A stretch of DNA of 64,000 bases from Fimbriimonas sp. (lineage in GTDB: Bacteria; Armatimonadota; Fimbriimonadia; Fimbriimonadales; Fimbriimonadaceae), in NCBI GenBank assembly GCA_031292555.1, contig JARLGV010000132.1:1-64000 (forward strand), read 5' to 3'. The position numbers and the translations under genes were made by a program. The first letter of the stretch is position 1; each line of letters begins with the position of its first letter. Positions 10,028 to 18,980 of this stretch are shown piece after piece. The notes under the pieces are model-generated. The model was not told the DNA's origin and searched no databases. It saw only the letters and a program-made list of their open reading frames with translations.

Positions 10028-11420
10028 ATTGCCTTGGTCCAACGAATCGGACGCGGATCGTGACGACAAGGCCGCCGTTGCCGAATTGTCCAAGCAAATT
10101 GGCGACTTGGCTACGAAGTGTTCGCAGATAAGGTCGGATATTGAAAAGTGGTCCCCTGATTTGCGTGCCAAAGTCAATGATTCGCTAGCCAAGACCCTCA
10201 CGCTATGCGTGGACCCATGGAGGAAATACACCAACGATAACAAAGATGCAAAGCAAGCTCCGCAGCAAGCCCAAATCGCCCACAAGCACCTAGCCGAAAT
10301 TTACCAAGAGTCCTTGCAAATGGGGATCACATCACGTGAGGTGACGTCGCTCCGACATATCTTGGCAAGGGTCGAACTGACGTTTAGGCTCTTCCTCGAA
10401 GACCGGGGAATCGGGCTTCTTCACGACATCCACAAATCGGGAAAAGGGCGACCCGAAACGCAGCGTGTGTCTCATGCACTTATCCAAGATGAAGAAGCCG
10501 ACGAGTTACGTCGCCGACTAAAAGAAGTTGAAGACGGGATCAATGCGGCAGGGATTCCATTCAAGCGGACAACTTCCGGGCAAGATCTGAAGGAAGCAAT
10601 CGATGTGTTGAGGGACCTCTCCAAGAAGGGTTCCGGCGGCGAAGCCAAGGCCACGGCCGGTCACGACCTACTCCAGCAGATCGAACTTCTGGAACGTCGC
10701 CATAAGCAGTTATCTTCCGTATTGGCTTCGATTGGAATCCTATTTGCCCCCGAGGACCGGGTAGACGAACTCGTGCCCCAGATCGAGGTGTGGGTACAAA
10801 CAAGGCGGCCGATTGAGGTCCCTCACGAGCGAGGGGAGGCAGCCGTCGAATTGGCTCGCCCGAGCGAAGAGGCCCTGCGTCTTTCTGAGATAGAGAAGGC
10901 ACTTGCCGAAGCGGGGATTCGCCTAAAGCGAAACGAACCTGTTCGGCTCTTGACTGACGCGATTGAGGCAATCAAATCGCGCCAAGTGGATGCCAGCGGT
11001 GAATCCAAGCGAGTACGAGAACTTCAAGACAAGGTGCGGAGCCTCGAAGAAGAGTTCAAGAGCAAGGAAGCGTTCGCGGAGAGGGCCTTTGTCGAAGCGA
11101 AGGACGGCTATCAGAAAGAACTGGCGGCCCACAAGAAGGCAAATGCGAGCCTGGAAGAACGGATCGCTTCGACGCTGAAGACGACGGCTAAGCAACTGGA
11201 CAAAGTTGATGAAGAAAAGCAGGAACTCGCCGGCAAGAACGACCTACTCAGAATCCGTAACCGATCGCTTGAAGCGGACGCTGCGGCAAAGACGACAGAG
11301 GCGGACGAACTCAAGCTCCGAAACAACGAACTGGCCGGCCAAAGCCGAGATCGCGGCGCGACGATTGAATTGCTCAAGCAAGAGCTTGCGGCAGTCAAGC
11401 TAACCCTGACTGAGACAACC
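10006..11420 (+). repeat. Direct duplication, copy 2 (~1.4 kb), partner at ~5703-7120
   Basis: See copy 1. Confidence 0.9.
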
Positions 11421-12380
11421 ACAAGGCTAAATGCAGCGAACGAGCGCATCCTCACCCAAGAAACGCGTGCAAACGAATCGAAAGCGGCGCTCGTCGAGTG
11501 GAGAGATTTTTGTCCGTCCAATAATCTGAACGATCAAACGCTAAGAAGCGCCCTGGTACGGGCGCAGAAGCAGGTTCAGGGGGATTCGAACCTCTCGCCG
11601 GAGTTCCGAGACACCGTGCTATGCGACCTGTCTGTCTTGCTGGAAGTTCTCGTCGAATGGGGTCGTAAGAGCAGCGATGAGAAGATCACGAGTAATGAGT
11701 TCGCCACGCTGATTGATTGCACGGCCGGCAGACCTACGGTCGAAGACGAGCCGGGCGTACGCGATGATGAGGCCAAGAGACGCATGGGATGGCGTGCGCT
11801 AAGTCACGCCGCTGCGCGTACCGTCTTGGGTCTCGTGCTTGAACGGCTTGGGTACGAGATCATCATCCCCAAGCCAGGATTCCCATTCGAACCCGCCCAA
11901 TACGACCAGAGAGTGGGGCGTCAAGAAGACCTGATCGGAGATGCAACGCCTGGTTCGGTGGCGCGTTGCGTTCGAGTGGGTGTCAAAAGCAAGGAAGACA
12001 GTGGGAGGCCGCTTGAAGTGCCCCTACGTGCGATGGTCGTGCGCTACACCTGGGATGAAGCGCGCATTGCGGGACGCCGACACGAAGTTCCATCCGACAC
12101 CGATCCAGTTGAGGCCGATGTTCCAGTTCCCAAGCCCCCATTCGAGTTCGCCTCGGAGGTCTTGATGACTCCCGATAGCACAGTTGTCCTGGCGGATTTC
12201 GAGAATACCAATCCCGTTGTTGTGGCGCCCAACCCCGCCGAAGTTATTCAAACGAAGTTACTGTTCGACGTCGAGGAACCGGAACTAGAGAGCGATAAAG
12301 CCGTTGAAAAACAGCCCGAACCGGTGGAAGAGCGCACAGAGCCCGTAGTGACGCCGCCGATGCGGGCCAGAAAGCTCTAG
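10020..12380 (+). CDS. Coiled-coil protein with GrpE-like C-terminal domain and RARKL tail
   Basis: N-terminal ~470 aa near-identical to 5692-7458 product; C-term GYEIIIPKPGFPFEPAQYDQ..ATPGSVARCVRVGV...PLRAMVVRYT resembles the GrpE beta-domain pattern; ends PPMRARKL. Confidence 0.75.
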   Translation: MPRLPWSNESDADRDDKAAVAELSKQIGDLATKCSQIRSDIEKWSPDLRAKVNDSLAKTLTLCVDPWRKYTNDNKDAKQAPQQAQIAHKHLAEIYQESLQMGITSREVTSLRHILARVELTFRLFLEDRGIGLLHDIHKSGKGRPETQRVSHALIQDEEADELRRRLKEVEDGINAAGIPFKRTTSGQDLKEAIDVLRDLSKKGSGGEAKATAGHDLLQQIELLERRHKQLSSVLASIGILFAPEDRVDELVPQIEVWVQTRRPIEVPHERGEAAVELARPSEEALRLSEIEKALAEAGIRLKRNEPVRLLTDAIEAIKSRQVDASGESKRVRELQDKVRSLEEEFKSKEAFAERAFVEAKDGYQKELAAHKKANASLEERIASTLKTTAKQLDKVDEEKQELAGKNDLLRIRNRSLEADAAAKTTEADELKLRNNELAGQSRDRGATIELLKQELAAVKLTLTETTTRLNAANERILTQETRANESKAALVEWRDFCPSNNLNDQTLRSALVRAQKQVQGDSNLSPEFRDTVLCDLSVLLEVLVEWGRKSSDEKITSNEFATLIDCTAGRPTVEDEPGVRDDEAKRRMGWRALSHAAARTVLGLVLERLGYEIIIPKPGFPFEPAQYDQRVGRQEDLIGDATPGSVARCVRVGVKSKEDSGRPLEVPLRAMVVRYTWDEARIAGRRHEVPSDTDPVEADVPVPKPPFEFASEVLMTPDSTVVLADFENTNPVVVAPNPAEVIQTKLLFDVEEPELESDKAVEKQPEPVEERTEPVVTPPMRARKL

Positions 12381-12439
12381 CGTAGTGAATTTGGATTCGG
12401 CAGACCAGGAAAACATCGTTTGCGTCTCACTTTTAACAG

Positions 12440-12468
12440 TTGTAAGCCAACTGGGATACTGGTATAAA
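12440..12468 (+). promoter_or_regulatory. Putative sigma70-type promoter TTGTAA-17 nt-TATAAA
   Basis: TTGTAA 12440-12445, TATAAA 12463-12468, exact 17-nt spacer; GTG start 8 nt downstream. Confidence 0.5.
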
Positions 12469-12476
12469 CTAGTCTT

Positions 12477-13973
12477 GTGAAATGCGTTCACTGTCATGAA
12501 GAGACATCGGACTCGAACGCAGACTATTGCGGCAATTGCGGCTGGGTGCTCCGTCAGTTTTGCCCTCACGGCTGCAAACGCAAGTTGGCCATCGTCGAGA
12601 ACGAAGTTTCTCCGGCAAGCTGTTCTTGCGGCGGGCTACTAAAGTATTGTTCCGATCCCCGATGTCGTTTGCTTGGCAAGGAATCGGATTCGATTTGCTT
12701 GTGCGGCGAGCCCATGGTCGCCCTCCATCAAAGTTGGTCAGTCTTGTGGGGCAATCCACAATACGATTCCATCCAGAATCTTTCCAGCCAAGCCAGCGAG
12801 TCGATCAAAGATGATCTATCCCTAAACAAGGCGAGCTTGTTGGAGTTGCCGCTGGCAGCTGGACCGCTTGTCAGCTTGAGCGTTTCCGGGGGGGAGCTTT
12901 TCGTGGCGAGCAAGGAATATGTCCTATGGGGCGATTACCGCGACGTCAGCCGAGAGGGTAGTAAGCACCCTGGTAGCGGGAACGTTCCGTCCACTTGGAA
13001 GCGAGTCCGTCTCGACAAGGAGCCGGTCGGATATCGAAATACGATCCTGCGTGACGGGGACGATCTGCATGTGCTGGCAAAGGGCGGTCGACACCAAATC
13101 AGCGTCTCGTCTGCCCAAGTCACTGCGTTTAGTTCAGGGCCAGTCGTCGAACAGGTGTTGGCATTTGGAGAAAGCCAATCGGTCGAAGTCGATGCTCAAA
13201 ACAGCCGCATTCGGGTTCCCGGACCCGAGCAGAAGAAGTTGGAAGTCCGCTCCAAGAGCGGCCAAATGGCGATTGGGTGGAGCGATGGCCTTGCTCTGGT
13301 CGCCGGCAACGAGGCTTATTTGATGACCGGTCGCGGTGAAGTTCGCGATATGTGTCCCGGCTATTCGATCGATCGCGCGCTTCGGCTCATTCATCCGATT
13401 CATCTGCCAGACCATCTGATTTCCGATGGAGACGCCCCTGACTATTTGCTGCTTGGCGGTATGGACGGAAACTCCATCATGCTCACGACGTTTTGCACTA
13501 AGAAGGCGACAGTCGTGGACGTAAAGAAGATCGCGCTGGATCCGTCTGGACGAAACTCCGTGCTTTGCGGTCTTGCCGTCGTTTACGGCAAGATAGTAGC
13601 CGTAGTGAACGATGGACAGCGGTACCAGTGGGTCACGACCACTTGGGAACCTACCCAACCCTATGAGACGGTGAGCCCGATTGTCTCGATCAACGCAAAA
13701 CGAAACGATCCGGTGTCGATCGTGATGATGCCGCGGGAAGAAGGCGCATTCGCTGTTATTCTTGGCCCCCAAGATGAAACCCAAAGCAAGATAAATTTCT
13801 ATAGATTAGGGGACGACGACATGATGTGGAAACCGCTCGCGGGAGCCTCACGGTCGGTAAGGGGATTGCCGATCGCAGTGGGTTATGCAGACGGTCGGTT
13901 ATTCGTTGGTTGCAACCGACAGGACCAGGGCAAATCACAAGGGGTCGTCTATGTCTACGAGGTCGAAGTATGA
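12477..13973 (+). CDS. N-terminal multi-zinc-ribbon protein with beta-rich (possibly propeller-like) C-terminus
   Basis: MKCVHC...YCGNCG...CSCGG...CLCGE; beta-strand-rich remainder; GTG start. Confidence 0.75.
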   Translation: MKCVHCHEETSDSNADYCGNCGWVLRQFCPHGCKRKLAIVENEVSPASCSCGGLLKYCSDPRCRLLGKESDSICLCGEPMVALHQSWSVLWGNPQYDSIQNLSSQASESIKDDLSLNKASLLELPLAAGPLVSLSVSGGELFVASKEYVLWGDYRDVSREGSKHPGSGNVPSTWKRVRLDKEPVGYRNTILRDGDDLHVLAKGGRHQISVSSAQVTAFSSGPVVEQVLAFGESQSVEVDAQNSRIRVPGPEQKKLEVRSKSGQMAIGWSDGLALVAGNEAYLMTGRGEVRDMCPGYSIDRALRLIHPIHLPDHLISDGDAPDYLLLGGMDGNSIMLTTFCTKKATVVDVKKIALDPSGRNSVLCGLAVVYGKIVAVVNDGQRYQWVTTTWEPTQPYETVSPIVSINAKRNDPVSIVMMPREEGAFAVILGPQDETQSKINFYRLGDDDMMWKPLAGASRSVRGLPIAVGYADGRLFVGCNRQDQGKSQGVVYVYEVEV

Positions 13974-15319
13974 GTCGCCACTTAGTTAATCGGTTCCTTG
14001 CTGTTTGGCTCGCCGCCCTGACGGCGAGCATTTGCTTTTCTCAGCAAGCGCCTCAGGTGAATCCGTCCGATATTGATGACGGCGTCAAATGGATCGAGGA
14101 CAACGTCGATCAATATCTCAAGGACCACTCAGTGGCGCCGGTCACCGGTGACAGCCGGCATCTGCTAGACCAATATAAGCTGCACTTCCTTCTACTTTTC
14201 GACACATCGCAAAGCACGCCGACCCCCGAATATCGCGAGTATTACGCCGGAATTGCCAAAGAATTTCTTCAGCATCGGCAGGACGCTCAGCACGGATCGA
14301 CAAATGAAGCGCACTTCTCCACGCTCGCCTACCAACTGGACCTCTATCTGGACTTGAATGGCCCAGGGGGCAATTTGGCGTGCCCGAGTTTCGACAACGC
14401 AATCTCCGCCTATGGTGAAAAATTTGCGCTGCCGGTGGCGCAAATCGGCGTTCGGACCGACGGAACCCCATACCGTGGCGGGAAAAACCACACGGACTCA
14501 AGAATGGCTGCGATCGAAGCGCTCCAAAAGAAGGTCTCGGACCCCATTATTGTCGTCCAGTTTGCCTCCGCTGTCGGCAACGAAGGGGGGCCGGATAATG
14601 TGCCGGTTCCGATGGGTGATGGATCGCTCGGGGGCTTGCCTGCCGGCTTCGTAAAGTTCAAAGATTCGCTCAAAGCCTTTTCGGGGGATTCAAAGGCCTA
14701 TATCTGGCTGTACGGTCCGACCGAGATTGGAACGACAACCCAATCCGTTGCGGCGAAGCCAGAAGTCACACCCCCGGCAACGACTTCAGAAGTTCAGAAC
14801 TCGGGAGCGGATAGCTCGACTTCGCCGCCGAACGACTCGGCGCCAGTTTCCAACTCTGGATCGGCCCCACCGCCCCAGAAGGATGAGCCAGGGCCACCGC
14901 TCGGTCTTATCCTGGGTGGAGCAGCGGTACTTCTCGTTGTGATAGGCGTGGGCGTCTTGTACGGCAAGCAAAAGGCGAGTGTTTCGATCGGCGGATTGCC
15001 TCGCGGCGAAGTGCGCGCTTTGAAACGGGCCGATCTTTACGCATCGACCGGCACAAGTGAAGGAGACGCCAAGCTACTGGCATTGACTGTCGCTGAATCG
15101 GGAAATCTTCCAGAGGGTGGGATTGTCGCCCATCTCGGATATGACCCGCTAAGCAAGACTGCGAAACTTACCTGCGCCGGAGGTTTCACATTAACCGAAG
15201 GCGATAGCGAAACCCAGAAGAGCATAGCGATCCTTCGGAAGGGCGAATCGGTTGTCATTGTCATTCATCAAGATTCTTTTAAGGTGCAATCTGGAATTGT
15301 CACGATAGGCCTCGTTTGA
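13970..15319 (+). CDS. Secreted/membrane VWA-like protein with MIDAS DxSxS motif
   Basis: Signal peptide; LLLFDTSQST; TM LGLILGGAAVLLVVIGVGVLYG; ATGA overlap with upstream stop supports start at 13970 rather than 13826. Confidence 0.75.
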   Translation: MSRHLVNRFLAVWLAALTASICFSQQAPQVNPSDIDDGVKWIEDNVDQYLKDHSVAPVTGDSRHLLDQYKLHFLLLFDTSQSTPTPEYREYYAGIAKEFLQHRQDAQHGSTNEAHFSTLAYQLDLYLDLNGPGGNLACPSFDNAISAYGEKFALPVAQIGVRTDGTPYRGGKNHTDSRMAAIEALQKKVSDPIIVVQFASAVGNEGGPDNVPVPMGDGSLGGLPAGFVKFKDSLKAFSGDSKAYIWLYGPTEIGTTTQSVAAKPEVTPPATTSEVQNSGADSSTSPPNDSAPVSNSGSAPPPQKDEPGPPLGLILGGAAVLLVVIGVGVLYGKQKASVSIGGLPRGEVRALKRADLYASTGTSEGDAKLLALTVAESGNLPEGGIVAHLGYDPLSKTAKLTCAGGFTLTEGDSETQKSIAILRKGESVVIVIHQDSFKVQSGIVTIGLV

Positions 15320-15329
15320 GGAGCGACTT

Positions 15330-15719
15330 ATGGGACCCCAATCATATCGGCATCGAATTCAACTTCGTGTTCTCCTTACGGTCGGAATGGCGGTTGCCTT
15401 ATCGGCAAACGCATTTGCTGCCGATAACATCGTAAAGCAGGTGGTGGAAGCCGGTTGGGAGAACGTGTTCTTCCTTTCTGCGCCGATCATCGCTTGGCTG
15501 ATCGGCTCCGCGATCTATCGTGCGAAAACCGACCAAAGCGTATCTCCGGGCGAGGCGGCGCGTAGCTCGTTTTGGTGGATGTTGGGGGTCTTTGTCTTTA
15601 TCGGCACGAGCGTCCTATTGTTATTTATTGCAAAGGACTCTCCCTGGTGGCTCTGGCTGATTTTGATAGGAGTCGCCCTCATGTGCTTTTTCATTGGCTA
15701 TCGCAAAGGTAGGAGGTAG
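15330..15719 (+). CDS. Small multi-TM membrane protein
   Basis: Signal/TM plus hydrophobic segments VFFLSAPIIAWLIGSAIY, FWWMLGVFVFIGTSVLLLFI, WWLWLILIGVALMCFFIGY. Confidence 0.75.
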   Translation: MGPQSYRHRIQLRVLLTVGMAVALSANAFAADNIVKQVVEAGWENVFFLSAPIIAWLIGSAIYRAKTDQSVSPGEAARSSFWWMLGVFVFIGTSVLLLFIAKDSPWWLWLILIGVALMCFFIGYRKGRR

Positions 15720-15725
15720 AACGTC

Positions 15726-18700
15726 ATGGCTCGTAAGGTACTTTTGATCGGCATCGGCTCTACCGGATGGGAGCTTTGCGAACAGGTTCTCGAGAAAATC
15801 GAACTCGAATGGGGTGAGGCCAAGAACACGCCTTGGATCAAGATGCTTGCGTTCGAGACGGACCAAGTCGAAGGCGGAGGCCTGAAGCGCCTGGGTACGG
15901 GTTTCCGTATCACCCTCACCGACAAGGACATCATCGCGCTCAAAACCAACCCGACCCAGTTTGATCGAGATATGAACTTGACTGCGTGGTACGACACTCA
16001 GGTCGTATCCCAAATGACAGCCAACAGCCCAGGCGCGGGAGGCATCAGGCAGGCCGCAAAGATCATTTTCTTGTTCCCCAAGAATGCGACCTTATTCCAC
16101 GACCAAGTGCGCCAGTCGCTCGAGACGCTTGCGGGACTTGGCGAGGGAACAGCTAAGTCTGCTGCAGTGAAGTCTGGACTGCCTAATCTCGATCGATTTG
16201 CCCTCGATAGCCCCAACGAGATCCTTGTCTTTCTCGTCGGTTCCACTGCCGGCGGAACTGGAAGCGGAACCATGATCGAGGCCGGGTATTTCGTTCGGAA
16301 GATCGCCCGGAATGTCGGCGTAAACGTCGACATCAAAGGCATTGCGCTCCTGCCCCCACTTGGCGATGGCGATGTAGAGCACAAGGCCAACTCGTATGCC
16401 TTCCTCAAAGAGTTGAACCACTTTCAACAGACCCATGTGCAGTGGGAAGGCGCTTTTCCGATCCAGGGGATGGAGAGGGTCACCGCGACCGTTGGCGAAC
16501 CCCCGTTCGTGGATTGCTTCGTAGGCGTGCCGAAGCCTGGATTGGTGAAGAGTGAAGCGCTGGACATCCTCATCGAGAATTTTGCCCAGTTCATCTATCT
16601 GTCGGCGGTGGGATCGGCGGCAAACCGACTAAACGCGGCGCTTATCAACCCCAAAAACCTCCACGCCACGATGGAGAATATCGACGGATGCCCAGAGGCG
16701 TTCCATTCGCTCGGCGTCGGCGTAATCGAGTACCCGGCAGCACAGATATTCAAGGCGTGTTCATGCCGCCTTGGCGTGAGACTCGCCGAGGTCTGGTCCA
16801 AAAACGCGCCATCGGACGAGGTTGCCAAAGCGGAGCTTGCCCGGGCTCTGGGTTTGGGTGATGCCAGTTCCAGCGATTTGCCGGTTCAGACGTCGATGGG
16901 CAGTCTGCAGTCAAGTATCGATATCGCGGTTAAGAGTTCGAACCCGTCGACCCAACTGCAGATGATTGCGAACAAGGTGCAACAGGAGGCCCAGGCGAAG
17001 CCGGGCGGCGGGTCGCCGGCCTTGGGGCAGCCGGTGATGGACACCAAGTTCCAGACGTTTGTCAAAGAGAGCCTTTCCAACATCGAGCGGGGCCCGCGGT
17101 GGCTCTATGGAGTCCTCAGCAAGGTCGATACCACATTGGAATCGATGATGGGCGAGGCAACCGCCGCGGAGAAGAGGTTCAAGTCTGCCTCCACACGCAT
17201 GACGGAGGCGCTGAACCACATACGCGAAGCGGAGTCGGACAACCTGGTCCGGTTCATACCGGGCTGGAAGAAGATCGCCATCCAGCACTGGGCCAAGCAG
17301 TACCAATCCGCCCTCGCCGATCAGGTTGGCGGTTCAGGTGGCCTCCAGATCCGCTCATCGGTCGATGACAGCCGCAAGGCATTGCTGGGTGACCCAGCAA
17401 CGAATCGAAAGGGGCTGATCGAGCAAGTGAAAGATCGGCTTGGCGGAGACATGCACGACAATGTTGGGCTTTGGCTCCAGCAGTTTGGCGTGGAGTGCCA
17501 GGACGAGCACGACCGCATCGACTCGTCGAAGTTCCGGATCAACGGCATCGCCTTGTTCAAGCCCGGTTACACGGTAAACGCGGCCTATGAGGAGTCGATT
17601 CGGACCGGATGGTCGCTCTACACAAAGGGCTCAGTGACCGGTCGAAACCCCGAGGACTCGTGCGCTGCGACGCTGGCCGCCCGATTCGGCGACTATTTGA
17701 CGACCGAGGTCTTGACTTCCGGCAAGAGCCGGTTCGACCCATCCGATCTCGCTCGGCCGGCCGATCAGGATGCCGGAAAGAAGGTCTGGACGAATTCAGA
17801 TGCCCAGAACCTGCGATCGTATACGAGGACTCTGTTCCAAGGCGTTTTCAAGCACAGCGTGCTCAATGAGCTTTGGGCTAACGAAGCCTCGGCCGAAGAC
17901 GACCTGAGAAACGTCCGAGACAACTTCGCCAAGCCGTTTATCGGACTCAACGAGAACGAGTTGCGACGCTTGGACCGAACTCCTGGCCAGGACATCGCTC
18001 CTCTGCTGGGAATGGTGCCCGAAGATAATGCCGACCTGCGGGCCAGAACCGTGGCCTACATCGGAGGAAAGGACGTGTCCTCTGAGACGTGGAGGCTTGC
18101 GATCGTGCGAGGCGAGTGCATGTTCTCGCTCATGAGCATCGATTGCGTCCGTGGAGAGAACAGCTACGAATACTGGTATGACCGCCAGAGCAAGGGTGAC
18201 GAACCTTCGCCGGGACGTCTGACTCGGTCTGCCTTTACGCTCGTGAATCTTTCGGGAGTACCGGTCCAGAACCGGGCTCGGCGCAAGATCGACGAAGGGA
18301 TGTTCCTCGCTTGCCTCGGTGTCCGCTTGATCGATCCCGAGGATCTCTCGTACAAACTGCGAGACACGTTCGGGTTCGGCGGCAGCAAGGAGCGGCAGTT
18401 CACCACCGATATCGCGGCGGCGGGGGACATGCTGGGTGAGGGGAAGGGCGAACTCCGGAAGGATATGGAGCGCGCCTTCGATGAGTTCAAGAGTAAAGAC
18501 ACCGACGGAACGCTCGTGTCCCAACGCGTACGCGACTTCATCAACCGCTCGAAGAACTACAAGCTGACCTATAAAGGAAAGCTCGCGGATCCATCGAAGA
18601 TCGCCGATCTGATCGTGGCCTTTGCCAAGTACAAGGGCTTCTGGGAGGACATCAAGAACGATGAAGGTATCCGCCGCTTTGTCGCGGAACCGATCCTGGT

Positions 18701-18920
18701 GCTTAAAGCCGACGATCTGGCGGCTACTCCCAAGATACGAAACGAAACGTTTACGTTGCCTGGCCTCTACTGCGATAATCCAGATTGCGGAATCATGCTC
18801 GTCGTACAAAGGGAAACCGACGACCCGTCTGGCAAGCAGGAATTGGAAACCGAAGAGTCCATGCGAAACCGCCTCCCCGAGATCTGCAAGAGCTGCAAAA
18901 CCGTCATCAAGAACGAGTAG
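15726..18920 (+). CDS. Large tubulin/FtsZ-like (Tubulin_2-type) GTPase with C-terminal zinc ribbon
   Basis: N-term KVLLIGIGSTGWELCEQVL; tubulin signature-like GSTAGGTGSGTMIEAGYFVRK; C-term CDNPDCG...CKSCK. Confidence 0.8.
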   Translation: MARKVLLIGIGSTGWELCEQVLEKIELEWGEAKNTPWIKMLAFETDQVEGGGLKRLGTGFRITLTDKDIIALKTNPTQFDRDMNLTAWYDTQVVSQMTANSPGAGGIRQAAKIIFLFPKNATLFHDQVRQSLETLAGLGEGTAKSAAVKSGLPNLDRFALDSPNEILVFLVGSTAGGTGSGTMIEAGYFVRKIARNVGVNVDIKGIALLPPLGDGDVEHKANSYAFLKELNHFQQTHVQWEGAFPIQGMERVTATVGEPPFVDCFVGVPKPGLVKSEALDILIENFAQFIYLSAVGSAANRLNAALINPKNLHATMENIDGCPEAFHSLGVGVIEYPAAQIFKACSCRLGVRLAEVWSKNAPSDEVAKAELARALGLGDASSSDLPVQTSMGSLQSSIDIAVKSSNPSTQLQMIANKVQQEAQAKPGGGSPALGQPVMDTKFQTFVKESLSNIERGPRWLYGVLSKVDTTLESMMGEATAAEKRFKSASTRMTEALNHIREAESDNLVRFIPGWKKIAIQHWAKQYQSALADQVGGSGGLQIRSSVDDSRKALLGDPATNRKGLIEQVKDRLGGDMHDNVGLWLQQFGVECQDEHDRIDSSKFRINGIALFKPGYTVNAAYEESIRTGWSLYTKGSVTGRNPEDSCAATLAARFGDYLTTEVLTSGKSRFDPSDLARPADQDAGKKVWTNSDAQNLRSYTRTLFQGVFKHSVLNELWANEASAEDDLRNVRDNFAKPFIGLNENELRRLDRTPGQDIAPLLGMVPEDNADLRARTVAYIGGKDVSSETWRLAIVRGECMFSLMSIDCVRGENSYEYWYDRQSKGDEPSPGRLTRSAFTLVNLSGVPVQNRARRKIDEGMFLACLGVRLIDPEDLSYKLRDTFGFGGSKERQFTTDIAAAGDMLGEGKGELRKDMERAFDEFKSKDTDGTLVSQRVRDFINRSKNYKLTYKGKLADPSKIADLIVAFAKYKGFWEDIKNDEGIRRFVAEPILVLKADDLAATPKIRNETFTLPGLYCDNPDCGIMLVVQRETDDPSGKQELETEESMRNRLPEICKSCKTVIKNE

Positions 18921-18950
18921 GGCGGGCGAGTCTCGAACTACTGGATTGGA

Positions 18951-18980
18951 TATGAGCGGGCCGGTAACGGTCCGCTCATA
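18951..18980. terminator. 13-bp hairpin with GTAA (GNRA-type) tetraloop between convergent genes
   Basis: TATGAGCGGGCCG-GTAA-CGGTCCGCTCATA, one G-U; no clear U-tract on either side. Confidence 0.5.
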
